Below are positions 1 to 8,870 of a DNA stretch of 64,000 bases, piece by piece. Position numbers and translations under genes: made by a program. The stretch lies in assembly GCA_963737835.1 (NCBI GenBank), contig CAVTUH010000001.1, forward strand, positions 1,550,001-1,614,000, written 5' to 3'. How positions within the stretch are numbered: the stretch's first letter is position 1; each line of letters opens with the position of its first letter. The DNA is from Palsa-1248 sp963737835. GTDB taxonomy: Bacteria > Gemmatimonadota > Gemmatimonadetes > Gemmatimonadales > Gemmatimonadaceae. The notes below the pieces were generated by a model that had not been told where the DNA came from, ran no database searches, and saw nothing but the letters and a program-made list of their open reading frames with translations.

Positions 1-528
1 GGCGAGTGCCTGGTCGACGGTCAGGACGTCGCGATTGAAGATCTCGTTGCGCGAGATGACGGACTCGCTCGCAGGCGTGTCCCCCGGCTTCTCGGCTCCA
101 GCCCCGGCCGTGACCGCGACTTCCGCGAGCTCGACGACCGCCTTTCGCAGCCCGACATTGACGTGGCTCGTGCTGTCAGCATGAACATCAACCGGCAGCG
201 TGACGCTTTCGAATCCGATGACGGCGATGTGAACGGCGTAGCGACCGGGAACGACGCCGCGGAGATGGTAGACACCCCGGTCGTTGGTCGTCGTCCGCCA
301 CAAGGACCCGGGAACAAGCACATTCGCCCCGGGGATCGGAGCGCCGCTCACGCTATCGATCACGCGCCCTTCGACCGTCCCCACGGGGACCTGGGCGTCG
401 AGTCTTGACCGGTGTGGAGCGACGAGCGACGCCACCACTACCCCGAGCACCGCACTCACCCGGCGCAGGCGCCGCACCTCACTCGTCCATCGATTGGCAG
501 CCAACCCACGGCAACGAACGACCCGCAT
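1..528 (-). CDS. TonB-dependent receptor, N-terminal part (runs off window)
   Basis: The frame stays open from an ATG at 526-528 to the window edge, so only the first 176 codons are present. An N-terminal basic stretch and hydrophobic segment (about residues 24-40) look like a signal peptide ending near DAQ. A CarboxypepD_reg-like beta-sandwich follows (VEGRVIDSVSGAPIPGANV, then DRGVYHLRGVVPGRYAV), and the start of a plug domain (about residues 140-176, SVISRNEIFNRDVLTVDQAL). This order is typical of SusC-like and related outer-membrane receptors that import substrates using TonB energy. The substrate cannot be told. The start overlaps nothing and lies 4 bases beyond the end of the upstream lipoprotein gene. 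Confidence 0.75.
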   Translation of the reverse strand, partial: MRVVRCRGLAANRWTSEVRRLRRVSAVLGVVVASLVAPHRSRLDAQVPVGTVEGRVIDSVSGAPIPGANVLVPGSLWRTTTNDRGVYHLRGVVPGRYAVHIAVIGFESVTLPVDVHADSTSHVNVGLRKAVVELAEVAVTAGAGAEKPGDTPASESVISRNEIFNRDVLTVDQALA

Positions 529-531
529 ACG

Positions 532-951
532 CTACTGCTTCGTAAAGAGCCCGTACAGACTCCCGAGCGCTGCCCCTCCCGTCAAGGTGATCTGCAGTTG
601 ATTGCCGACCAACGCTCCCGTCCCCGTGCCGCTGAACAACGTACCGTCGAGCGTCCACTGGTTGGAGCTACTGATTGTGAAGGTCCCGCTGTCTGCCGCG
701 GGAAAGGTGCCGCTGAGCGCGATATGGAAGGAATCGCTCGAGAGCGAGAGGGTGCCGCTGACTCCATCGGCGGAGTCGAGCGTCCCATTGGGCGGGAACA
801 TCTTCGCGAGATTCCCGGCCGTGACACTGTCCAGCTTATAGGTCCCGACGTACGGACCGGTGAGGTTGGCCGGCGCCGTCGCGCTGGAACAGGCGAAAGC
901 GGCGACCGCGACCGCACCGACAAGCAACGGCACCGACAGATGACGCAGCAT
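532..951 (-). CDS. Small exported lipoprotein of unknown function
   Basis: This is a 139-residue protein with a lipoprotein signal peptide: MLRHLSVPLLVGAVAVAAFAC, with the lipobox cysteine at about residue 21. The mature part is rich in Thr, Ser, Gly and Leu (TGPYVGTYKLDSV, TLFSGTGTGALVG) and looks like a small all-beta domain; I do not recognise a catalytic motif. A longer in-frame start exists at 1011, but the 951 ATG is preferred because it begins the signal peptide and has a GGGAGGGG purine stretch about 10 bases upstream. It lies just ahead of the TonB receptor on the same strand, so the two may be co-transcribed. Confidence 0.65.
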   Translation of the reverse strand: MLRHLSVPLLVGAVAVAAFACSSATAPANLTGPYVGTYKLDSVTAGNLAKMFPPNGTLDSADGVSGTLSLSSDSFHIALSGTFPAADSGTFTISSSNQWTLDGTLFSGTGTGALVGNQLQITLTGGAALGSLYGLFTKQ

Positions 952-1053
952 GTGTGGGATGTCCCCTCCCCGGTGTGAATGTCTGTGTAACGGTAATGAC
1001 GCTCGAAACATGTGTCCAGAATACGTCGGCCGCTCCGGCGCGACCGGACTGCC

Positions 1054-2088
1054 CTACTGGAACATCACGAATACGGGTGAGGGAAACAGACCAAGCACGT
1101 CGTGCGCCGTCATGAGCGGCTTGTCGTTCTTGTAGAACAGCTTGAATCCCGTGTACTGCACGGGCTCGGACGCGACGTACGCTCGATACGAATCCCGCTT
1201 CATCCAATCCGGACCGAAGCCATCCATGTCGATGACCACCTGGACCCGCGGGTCGAGGTGGATCTGGTCGGCTTGCCGAAGCATCGGACGCGTGAAGCGG
1301 TGCACAATCAAGATCTTCGGAGGCAGGTGGTAAGTGTCGACCAGTTCGGCCAGGGCTGAGATGGCTCGATTGACCTGTGCTGCGTCCATCGTGCCAATCA
1401 CCCGTCCGGGCACCTTGCCAGGCGGGAGCGCGAATTCCGGGTCGAGCGCCAGGTGTACGGTCGGCTGCTGCAAGTACTTCATGATGGGAGCGATTTCATC
1501 ACTGACCGTGCTCCGGCCGATCTGCACGTCGAGAAACAGCAACGCATGCGCCCGCTCCGCCCACCCAGCCACGCGTTGAATCAACGTGTCTGGCATGCGG
1601 AGGCGGTACCTCCCGTCCGCACCCGGGCTGGCCTGCGCCACGGTCACGATGAAGTCGAGCGCCGGAATCACCGGCGTCGCACTGTCGCTCGCATGATAAC
1701 TCTCGACTTCCTTCGCGAGCCTGGCGAGCATCGAGTCGGGCGGGATCTGACCGAGAATGCCCATGCGCTTTGACAGCGGGTTCCCGTAGTATGCGACGAT
1801 GCGGGTGCGCGGCAGGATCGACCCCGGCAACGGCTCGGGCGCCTTGACCGGCCACATCGCCGCCAGCTGTGCGTCCGTAAACAGCGGACGCAGCCTGGCC
1901 CGGTGTGCATGGTGCGCTCCGTGTTTGCGCACGGAGCTGGCACTGTCGCCGCCCTCTGCTACCACGTGACCAGTATCAGCACCCCCGGTCGGACTCGCAG
2001 CACTAGTCGTCTGCCCCGCGACTGGCGCAGTCAGCCCGAACACGCCGAGGGCCGCGAGTCCACGGACGGCGCGGATCAATTGGAGCAT
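1054..2088 (-). CDS. Exported protein of unknown function
   Basis: This 344-residue protein begins with a signal peptide (hydrophobic residues 9-25, cleavage near VAGQ). It then has a low-complexity His/Ala-rich linker and a globular domain from about residue 85. That domain contains RIVAYYGNPLSKRMGILG, a repeated alternation of strands and helices, and LIVHRFTRPMLRQADQI, suggesting a TIM-barrel-like fold. I cannot assign an enzyme family. A purine-rich AGAGAGAGG precedes the ATG, and TATCAT at about 2114-2119 could be a -10 box. The 89 bases downstream of the stop hold nothing recognisable. Confidence 0.5.
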   Translation of the reverse strand: MLQLIRAVRGLAALGVFGLTAPVAGQTTSAASPTGGADTGHVVAEGGDSASSVRKHGAHHAHRARLRPLFTDAQLAAMWPVKAPEPLPGSILPRTRIVAYYGNPLSKRMGILGQIPPDSMLARLAKEVESYHASDSATPVIPALDFIVTVAQASPGADGRYRLRMPDTLIQRVAGWAERAHALLFLDVQIGRSTVSDEIAPIMKYLQQPTVHLALDPEFALPPGKVPGRVIGTMDAAQVNRAISALAELVDTYHLPPKILIVHRFTRPMLRQADQIHLDPRVQVVIDMDGFGPDWMKRDSYRAYVASEPVQYTGFKLFYKNDKPLMTAHDVLGLFPSPVFVMFQ

Positions 2089-2175
2089 GCCTCTCTCTGT
2101 GAAGAACGACGCGAATGATAACGAGGTCGTGGATCGCGGATGCGCGGGCCTCGAGGTCCGCAGGCCATGTCGCCC

Positions 2176-3580
2176 CTAGCGGCGCGCGCGACCAGTGACG
2201 TAGTAGAGCGGTATGCCCAAGACGACAACGCCGAGCACCGCCGCGGTGGCCAGCCGACTCGTCGGATCGATGAGCGCGTTCGCGAGCAAGTAGATGGTCG
2301 CGATGACAAACATGGCGGGCACGAACGGATAGAGCGGGACACGGAATGACGGGTTGTGACTTGCTTTGCGCCGCAACGTAAAGACCGACGCCACACCGAG
2401 TGCGTAGAAAGGCACGATCGCGGTGACAAAGGTGTCCGCGAGCTGCTCGAACGTGCGCAAGAGCACGAAACAAATGCCGAGCGCCGCCGACAGCAGAATA
2501 GCGACGTACGGCGTGCCGTACTGCGGGTGCACGCGCGCCACGCGGCGCAGCAGCAGGCCATCGGCCGCCATCGCAAAGAAGATCCGAGGACTCGTGAGCA
2601 GCGAGCCGTTCAGCGTGCCGAAGGTCGAGAGCACCACTGTGGCCGCGACAAACACCGCGCCCGGGGCCCCGATCACACGCTGCGCCACGTCGGCCGCAAC
2701 CAGTTTCGAGACGCGTATCTGCTCGATGGGTAGCACCGCCAGATAGGCAATGTTGGCCAGCAGGTAAATCACGATCACCGCGAGCGTGCCGCCGATCAAC
2801 GCACGGGGCAGGTTGTGACGAGGATTCTCCACCTCTCCCGCGACGAAGCTCAGATCGGCCCAGCCATCGAACGCCCACAAGGCGCTCACGAGCGCCAGTC
2901 CGAAAGGCGCAATGCCGAAACTGCCGGAAGGGACCGCCGGCGTGAAGTGACCACCGGTCTGGCGGAGACCGATGCTCAGCGCGACGAGCACGATGAACGC
3001 CAGTCCGCCGTACTTGGCGACGGCCGTCAGATTTTGGAGCACAGCGCCCCATTGCAGGCCGCGACAATTGAACAGCGCCACGACGCCGATGCACACCGCT
3101 GCCACATAGTGAACTGGCCAAGCGTTGGCGGGTGCGGACGGATCCAGGCCAAACAATCGGAACCCGTATTCCGCACACGTCGTTGACACCGCCCCCAGCG
3201 CGGCTGCACGAATCACGCTGAGCTCGGCCCATCCAAACAGAAAGGCGGGGAGTCGGCCCCAACCCTCACGAATGAACACATAGAGCCCGCCCGTCTCCGG
3301 CAACGCCCCCGCAACCTCCGCGAGTGTCAGAGCGCCGCACAACGCAAAGAGACCGCCGATGACCCAGACGCTCATCATCGGAAGGGGGCCTGGAAGCCGG
3401 TTCGCGATCCCCGCCGGCGATCGGAAGATGCCTGAGCCGATCGTTGTGCCCGACGAGCACGGCGGTGGCGCTCCAGAGTCCCAGTCGCCGGACCAGATGG
3501 GTCGCGACGGGCGCGCGTCCCTCTGTCGGAGGTGCGCCGTGCTCGCGCGGTGTCGTCGGTGGAGATATCGATGCGCTCAT
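2176..3580 (-). CDS. APC-family amino acid permease (single-base frameshift)
   Basis: This is an inner-membrane transporter of the APC superfamily with about 12 predicted hydrophobic segments. From the ATG at 3578-3580 the frame reads LGLWSATAVLVG. It then breaks at the CCC run 3449-3451 (GGG on the coding strand) and resumes one base later as TTIGSGIFRSPAGIANRLPG, the conserved helix-1 motif of this family. Removing one base gives an intact protein of about 467 residues, the normal size. The downstream helix 2-3 motif PETGGLYVF is intact. The likely substrate is an amino acid, but sequence alone does not say which. The break is probably a sequencing indel; a genuine pseudogene is the alternative. 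Confidence 0.7.
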
Positions 3581-3666
3581 CGTGAGTGCTATGGTACTGC
3601 TGGGAACCGTCGCACACCACCTCCGCTGGCTACCACCCTGTCGGGCGGGGCTACATCTTTGTGTAG

Positions 3667-4998
3667 ATGGCTCCCCTCGCAACTGAGTCACTTTTTTGGA
3701 TCGCGGCCGCCGCATGCGCGGTTGCCCAGGCAGCCATCCTCCGCGCCGTGCTCGGTGGTGAGACTCAGGCCATGCACGAGGCGCTCGCTGCCGGCGAGCC
3801 CGGCCGGCCAGTTCCAAGACGGGGCTCTCGTCGCGTCAGCGAGGCGGCGTGGGCACTGCTGCCGGGGGTCGCGCTCGCTTTCGTCCTGGTCTGGACCTGG
3901 CGCGCCGTGCACCCCATTCATCACCACCCTGCCCCCGACCGCGAGCCAGCCGCTCCTCTCCCCCGCCACGGGCGCATGACCGCGCTCCGCCGGTTGGCCT
4001 GGACGGCCCTCGCGCTCGCGTACGTCCACAGCGTCTTTGGCGCGATCGTTCGCATCTCGGGCTCGGGGATGGGATGCGGCGAGCATTGGCCGGACTGCAA
4101 CGGCTCCGTGGTCCCGACGGTCACGAGCTACACGGTCGCGGTCGAGGTCTCCCACCGGTACCTCGCGGCACTCCTACTCTCCGCGACGCTCGCGCTGGTC
4201 GTCGTGGCCATCGTCCGCCGCGCCGCGCCCGGTGTCTCGGGACCAGGGGGCGTGCTCCGCCCGGCCACCCTCGCCCTGGCACTGATCGTGACTGCCGCCC
4301 TCGTCGGGATGGTGGTCGTCAAGTTGTCGCTCTCTAATCCGTACGTCATCGCGGTTCATTATTCCATCGCGATGATCACCCTGGCGGCGCTGGTCCTCGC
4401 GGTTCAGCGCGCCGGAGGCCTCGGGGCGCGAGTCGTTCGCGCGGGCACGGCACCTGGTCGCACCTATCGCGGGGCGCGCGCGGCGACAGTGCTGGCTTTC
4501 GTCGTCGTGGTCCTTGGGGCGCTCACCGCAAACGTACCGGGTGCGGCCGGCTCGTGCCGTGGGTTCCCGTGGTGTAGCGAGGGCGTGATGATCGGTGGCG
4601 CGCCGCTGGGCATTCAGCTCGCTCATCGTACGTTGGCGATTCTTCTGGTGCTGCACCTCTGGGTGTCCGCGATCGTGGTGACGCGGCGGCGCGAGAGCAA
4701 ACCGGTCGTGCGTGCCGCGCAAGTCGCGGCCGCGGTCATCGGCCTCCAGCTGGTGGTGGCCGCATTGCTGGTGGGGTTGCACCTGCCGCCGGTGCTCCAG
4801 TCCCTGCACCAGGCAGTGGGGACTGTCCTCTGGATCGCGGTCTTCGCCTTTGCCGCCCTGGCGCACCGAGCGCGGGACGCGGCGACGGTCGGACCGGTCG
4901 CCGCCGCGCGCGGTCGCGCCGTCCCGGTGGGCGGAGAGGCCGCTGAGGTGTCAAACGAGGCATTGCAGGGCGCAGGGGCGGGCCGGGGTTCCCGATGA
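3667..4998 (+). CDS. ctaA: Haem A synthase CtaA with N-terminal two-helix extension
   Basis: CtaA/Cox15 oxidises the C8 methyl of haem O to give haem A for cytochrome aa3 oxidase. The CtaA part starts at about residue 104 (MTALRRLAWTALALAYVHS) and has eight predicted helices. It includes RISGSGMGCGEHWPDCNG, which carries the periplasmic cysteine pair, and haem-ligand histidines in VSHRYLAA, VHYS, AHRT and LHQAVG. Residues 1-103 are extra: two hydrophobic segments and VSEAAWALLPGVALAF, reminiscent of the membrane hairpin of oxidase subunit II. The ATG of the CtaA part overlaps a TGA in another frame, so the extension may be a separate gene fused by an indel. ctaB follows. Confidence 0.85.
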   Translation: MAPLATESLFWIAAAACAVAQAAILRAVLGGETQAMHEALAAGEPGRPVPRRGSRRVSEAAWALLPGVALAFVLVWTWRAVHPIHHHPAPDREPAAPLPRHGRMTALRRLAWTALALAYVHSVFGAIVRISGSGMGCGEHWPDCNGSVVPTVTSYTVAVEVSHRYLAALLLSATLALVVVAIVRRAAPGVSGPGGVLRPATLALALIVTAALVGMVVVKLSLSNPYVIAVHYSIAMITLAALVLAVQRAGGLGARVVRAGTAPGRTYRGARAATVLAFVVVVLGALTANVPGAAGSCRGFPWCSEGVMIGGAPLGIQLAHRTLAILLVLHLWVSAIVVTRRRESKPVVRAAQVAAAVIGLQLVVAALLVGLHLPPVLQSLHQAVGTVLWIAVFAFAALAHRARDAATVGPVAAARGRAVPVGGEAAEVSNEALQGAGAGRGSR

Positions 4999-5079
4999 GA
5001 CCTCACATTCCGTCCTCCGGCCGCCGCACCGACACAGCCGGACCCGCACAGCCTGAGCGGGCCCGCTGCAGCCGCCGCC

Positions 5080-6004
5080 GTGACGGCACAGCCTCGTCTC
5101 GCGCGTGATCTGATCTCCTTGACCAAACCGCGGATCATTTCGCTGCTCCTCGTCACCACCGTGGCACCGATGTTCCTCGTCGGCGTCCCCAGTTGGTGGC
5201 GCGTATTGGCCGTCGTGATTGGCGGGTACCTCATGGCAGGGGGCGCGAACGCGGTCAACATGTACTTTGACCGCGACATCGACGAGTTCATGGCCCGGAC
5301 GCGTCTGCGTCCGATACCGAGCGGCCGGTTGGCCGCGCCCGCGGTGCTGGCGTTCGGTGTCGCGCTCGCAGGCCTCGCCACGTGGCTTACTCGCGCACTT
5401 TGTCAACGTGCTGACCGCCGCGCTCGCGGTCTGCGGCTTCTACTTCTACGTCCTGGTCTACACGCGGTGGCTCAAGCGCTCCACGCCGCACAATATCGTC
5501 ATCGGCGGTGCTGCCGGCGCCTTTCCGCCGCTCGTCGGCTACGCTGCGGCGACCGGCCGCCTCGATCTGATGGCCGTCTATCTCTTCCTGATCATCTTTT
5601 ATTGGACTCCGCCGCACTTCTGGGCGCTGGCGCTCCTCAAGCAGCGCGACTATGACCGAGCGGGCGTGCCCATGGCCCCGCTGGTGTGGGGCGAGCGCCG
5701 CACGATGGATCAAATGCTGTGGTACGCCGTGCTGCTGTCGGCGCTGACGGTACTCCCCGTGGCGTTCGGAGCCTTCGGTGTGCTCTACCTGGGCGCGGCG
5801 CTAGTGCTGGACGCGATGCTCATTGGTGGAATCCTTCGTGTACGACGGACGTCGCCCTGGACCGGCGCCGCGTGGTCCGTTTACAAGTTCTCGTTGATGT
5901 ATCTCGCCTTGCTATTTGTCGCGATGGTGGTCGACCGGCAACTCGCCGGGCACTTGGCGCGGACCGCGTCTCTCGCAATCCGCCTCGTGTCGGGGGCAGC
6001 ATAG
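5080..6004 (+). CDS. ctaB: Protohaem IX farnesyltransferase CtaB (single-base frameshift)
   Basis: This membrane prenyltransferase of the UbiA family converts haem B to haem O, the step before CtaA. The first frame (GTG at 5080) carries the Mg-diphosphate motif NAVNMYFDRDIDEFMARTR. It loses register at about 5388-5394, and the next frame continues as LLAHFVNVLTAALAVCGF with YTRWLKRSTPHNIVIGG and YWTPPHFWALAL. One extra base explains the shift (for example one T in GGCTTAC). The repaired protein is about 307 residues, normal for the family, with roughly nine helices. It lies 81 bases after ctaA, consistent with a haem A operon. Confidence 0.85.
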
Positions 6005-6070
6005 CTACCCGTTCCGACGCTGAGGCACCCACGACGGCGATGGCGGATCAGCCGCGCGCGGAGCGAGTGG

Positions 6071-7969
6071 ATGACGTGGCTTCTCTCGTGGAGCCGACCG
6101 CGCCACCACTCGCGGTCGACACGGTATCCGACGGGCAGGTCGGGCGCCGCAGCCCGATCAGTCCCGGAGAGCGCGACGTCGACTGCGAAGGCGAGCAACG
6201 GCGGTGCGTCGCGACGGCTGCCATCGCCCAAGCCCCTCGCTCAGCTGATTCCATTCGTCCGGCCGTACGCGGGGCGTATGCTCTTCGCTGCGGTCTGTCT
6301 CGTGGCTGCCGCGGCGACCGCCCTGGTCTTCCCGCTGGTGGTGGGCACCTTGCTCGACACCGCATTCGAGCACGGCGGCCGCCATAGGCTCGATCAAATC
6401 GCCCTCGGACTCATCGGGCTGTTCGCGGTGCAGGCCCTGTTGAACTTCACGCAGGTCTATCTGTTGACCTCGACCACCGAGCGGGTCATCGCGAGGTTGC
6501 GCGAGAACTTGTTCGCTCACCTCGTCCGCTTGTCGCCTGCCTTTTTCACCGAGAACCCCTCGGGCGAGCTGACGAGCCGCCTGTCTGCGGACCTCGCCGT
6601 TCTCCAGTCGGTGGGCAACACGTACCTGTCGGAGCTCCTGCGCCAGGTGATCCTGGTGATTGGCGGCATCACGCTCCTCACGTACCGAAATACCCGGCTT
6701 GCGGTCACGACCCTCGAGGTCGCTCCCATCCTCGTGGCTGCGGCGTTCATCTTCGGTCGCGCGCTGCGCCGGGCCAGCACGGGGGTCCAGGATCGCGTCG
6801 CCGAAGCGATGGGGCTGGCCAACGAAGCATTCGGACAGATACGGACTGTACAAGGATTTGTCCGTGAAGGCTTCGAGACGAACCGCTACACCGAAAAGCT
6901 GCGCACTGTCGTCAGGGCCGCGATACGTCGCGCAGTCCTGCGGGCGCAGTTCTTCGGCTTCGTCGGCTTCATCGCGTTCAGTGGCATCGTCGTCGTCTTG
7001 TGGGAAGGCGGACAACTCGTCCTGCAACATGCGCTGACGGCAGGTGAGTTCTTCACCTTCCTCATCCTGGCCATCATGGTCGCAGGAGCGATTGGCTCAC
7101 TTGCATCGCTGTTTGGCAGCTATCAGGAGGCCGTCGGCGCTGCGGGCCGCGTCTTCGAGTTATTGGCCGCCGCCCCGACTGTCGCAGAGCCGACGGCGCC
7201 CGAGCCGCTCCTGCGGCCTGTCCGCGGCGCGGCGGCATTCGAGCGAGTGACCTTCCGCTACGGCCCGACGCTGCCGGACGTCTTGCACGACTTGTCCCTG
7301 TCGATTGCGTCTGGCGAAGTGGTTGCCCTCGTGGGCCCATCGGGAGCCGGGAAGACAACCATCGCGTCATTGCTCCCCCGGTTTTGGGATGTGACCGCCG
7401 GCCGTGTGACTTTCGATGGGCACGACGTACGGGCGCTGTCGTTTGCCGATCTCAGGGGCTCGATCGGTATCGTTCCGCAGGAGCCCGCGTTGTTCAGTGG
7501 CACCATCCAGGCCAACATCGCGTTCGCGCGGCCGGAAGCGAGCGACGCTGAGATTCGCGCGGCCGCCAGTGCTGCCCATGCGCTGGAGTTCATCGAGCGG
7601 CTTCCCGAGCGGTTCGATACGCTCGTCGGCGAGCGCGGAGTCAAGCTGTCTGGCGGTCAGCGCCAGCGCTTGGCCCTTGCGAGGGTCTTTCTCAGCGATC
7701 CGGCGTTCGTCATCCTCGACGAAGCGACGTCGAGTCTCGACTCGGAAAGCGAGCGCCTGGTAGAGCAAGCGATGACGGAGTTACTCCGCGGGCGCTCGAC
7801 GCTGATCATCGCCCACCGCTTGAGCACCGTGCTCCGGGCCGACCGGGTCGTCGTCCTCGACCGTGGCCGGATCGTGGAACAAGGCACGCATGGCGTCCTG
7901 CTCGCGCAGTCCGGCATGTACTCCCGACTCTATCGCAACCAGTTCAGCACCGACCCCCGGAGCGCATGA
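6071..7969 (+). CDS. ABC exporter with fused membrane and ATPase domains
   Basis: This is a half-transporter of the ABCB/MsbA type that would act as a dimer in the inner membrane. About residues 60-340 form the six-helix membrane domain; the ATPase domain follows with Walker A GPSGAGKTT, Q-loop VPQEPALFSG, signature LSGGQRQRLALAR, Walker B VILDEATSSLD and the H-loop IIAHRLSTV. Similarity starts only at about residue 55. An ATG at 6040 in the previous frame opens a plausible acidic N-terminus (MADQPRAERVDDV), so the true start may be 6040 with another single-base insertion near 6160-6190. Lipid or peptide export is likely, but the substrate is unknown. It is the last gene before a palindromic terminator. 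Confidence 0.85.
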   Translation: MTWLLSWSRPRHHSRSTRYPTGRSGAAARSVPESATSTAKASNGGASRRLPSPKPLAQLIPFVRPYAGRMLFAAVCLVAAAATALVFPLVVGTLLDTAFEHGGRHRLDQIALGLIGLFAVQALLNFTQVYLLTSTTERVIARLRENLFAHLVRLSPAFFTENPSGELTSRLSADLAVLQSVGNTYLSELLRQVILVIGGITLLTYRNTRLAVTTLEVAPILVAAAFIFGRALRRASTGVQDRVAEAMGLANEAFGQIRTVQGFVREGFETNRYTEKLRTVVRAAIRRAVLRAQFFGFVGFIAFSGIVVVLWEGGQLVLQHALTAGEFFTFLILAIMVAGAIGSLASLFGSYQEAVGAAGRVFELLAAAPTVAEPTAPEPLLRPVRGAAAFERVTFRYGPTLPDVLHDLSLSIASGEVVALVGPSGAGKTTIASLLPRFWDVTAGRVTFDGHDVRALSFADLRGSIGIVPQEPALFSGTIQANIAFARPEASDAEIRAAASAAHALEFIERLPERFDTLVGERGVKLSGGQRQRLALARVFLSDPAFVILDEATSSLDSESERLVEQAMTELLRGRSTLIIAHRLSTVLRADRVVVLDRGRIVEQGTHGVLLAQSGMYSRLYRNQFSTDPRSA

Positions 7970-7987
7970 GCGAGAGATGACCGGTAG

Positions 7988-8007
7988 GGGCGACGCATGC
8001 GTCGCCC
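7988..8007. terminator. Perfect 20-bp palindrome between convergent genes
   Basis: GGGCGACGCATGCGTCGCCC is a perfect inverted repeat lying between the end of the ABC exporter and the convergent lipoprotein gene, whose TAG stop (8007-8009) begins on its last base. It can form a GC-rich hairpin on either RNA strand and fits a bidirectional terminator, although no long T-tract follows. A related GC-only palindrome lies at 26768-26781. Confidence 0.5.
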
Positions 8008-8870
8008 TAGCCGCCGAGGGTGTGGCTCTTGAAGGTCATGTTGACGACTGCATCCTGGCCCGCGATGACGGTCACGCTATCACTCTGGGTGCCGAACCGC
8101 TCGTGCCAGACTGACACACGATAGCGGCCCGGAGGGATCGAGTCGATGACAAACGCACCGTTGGCGTTCGTGGTGGTGAAATACGGCTGGTTGAAGACGA
8201 ACAGCCACGCCCGCGCCCAGGGGTGCATGTCGCAGGTCACCTCTATGACCCCGGGCGACGCCAGTACGGCGCGCGACGGGACGACTGCTCCGGCCTCGGT
8301 CTCCGAAACCGTCGCGAGCAGGGTCCGCTTGGTCGAGAGCACGAATCGCGTCAGGTGTGTGGCTTGATCTGCATTGCGGACATCGAGCGTGCCGCCCGTG
8401 ACCGCTGCCTGGATGCGTGGAACGAGCCGGCACCCCTCATTCGTCAGGTCGTAGCGCCGGACGACAGGCAGCGGCTTGCCCGCCGTGACCCCGTCAACCC
8501 ACACCACGGCGTTCGCCAGCAGTGGCCCGCGGTGATCGACGGTCGGATCGACCAGCGTCTGGCCACAGACGTCAGCGTCGGCCGTCGGATGGACGATGGA
8601 ATCCGAGGGCGCCGGCCCGTCGAACGCGATCGATCCCGTAATGCGCCCACCGCTCAGCGGCGGATCGACCTGGTAGTGCGCGGCCGTCGCGATCGTGAGG
8701 CCGGTCAGGGGGTCGGTCGTCGCGAGAGCGTGGGGTCCGTCCCCGGCGACGCGTTGAGAATTTGCGGGCGAGCAGGCCAGCGAGAGAGCGCCGATGATGG
8801 CGGCACCAGCGACGCCGCCACTCCGCCGGATCTGCGCCGGTCGGCCGCGGCCTTGTAGCTTAGGAAGCAT
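8007..8870 (-). CDS. Exported lipoprotein, cupredoxin/carboxypeptidase-regulatory-like
   Basis: This 287-residue protein has a lipoprotein-like N-terminus (GAAIIGALSLAC, cysteine at about residue 33). The central part (about 75-220) resembles a cupredoxin-like beta-sandwich, with VIEVTCDMHPWARAWLFVF holding a Cys-x-Met-His cluster that could bind metal. The C-terminal 60 residues (NANGAFVIDSIPPGRYRVSVW) match carboxypeptidase-regulatory or SdrD-like beta domains. It is probably a periplasmic or surface binding protein; no enzymatic function can be claimed. Its ATG (8868-8870) overlaps the ATG of the divergent gene on the palindrome CATG. A TATATT box lies 23 bases upstream of the ATG. Confidence 0.65.
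   Translation of the reverse strand: MLPKLQGRGRPAQIRRSGGVAGAAIIGALSLACSPANSQRVAGDGPHALATTDPLTGLTIATAAHYQVDPPLSGGRITGSIAFDGPAPSDSIVHPTADADVCGQTLVDPTVDHRGPLLANAVVWVDGVTAGKPLPVVRRYDLTNEGCRLVPRIQAAVTGGTLDVRNADQATHLTRFVLSTKRTLLATVSETEAGAVVPSRAVLASPGVIEVTCDMHPWARAWLFVFNQPYFTTTNANGAFVIDSIPPGRYRVSVWHERFGTQSDSVTVIAGQDAVVNMTFKSHTLGG
8856..8861 (+). promoter_or_regulatory. Putative -10 box for the GH18-like gene
   Basis: TAGCTT lies 7 bases before the ATG at 8869, the spacing seen at the other proposed leaderless starts in this window. The intervening AGGAAGC could instead act as a weak ribosome-binding site, so both readings remain open. Confidence 0.35.

Noticed and set aside
2003..3262. A 419-codon minus-strand frame over the permease
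   Set aside because: The permease frame in this region has conserved helices; the competing frame is Arg-rich and without similarity.
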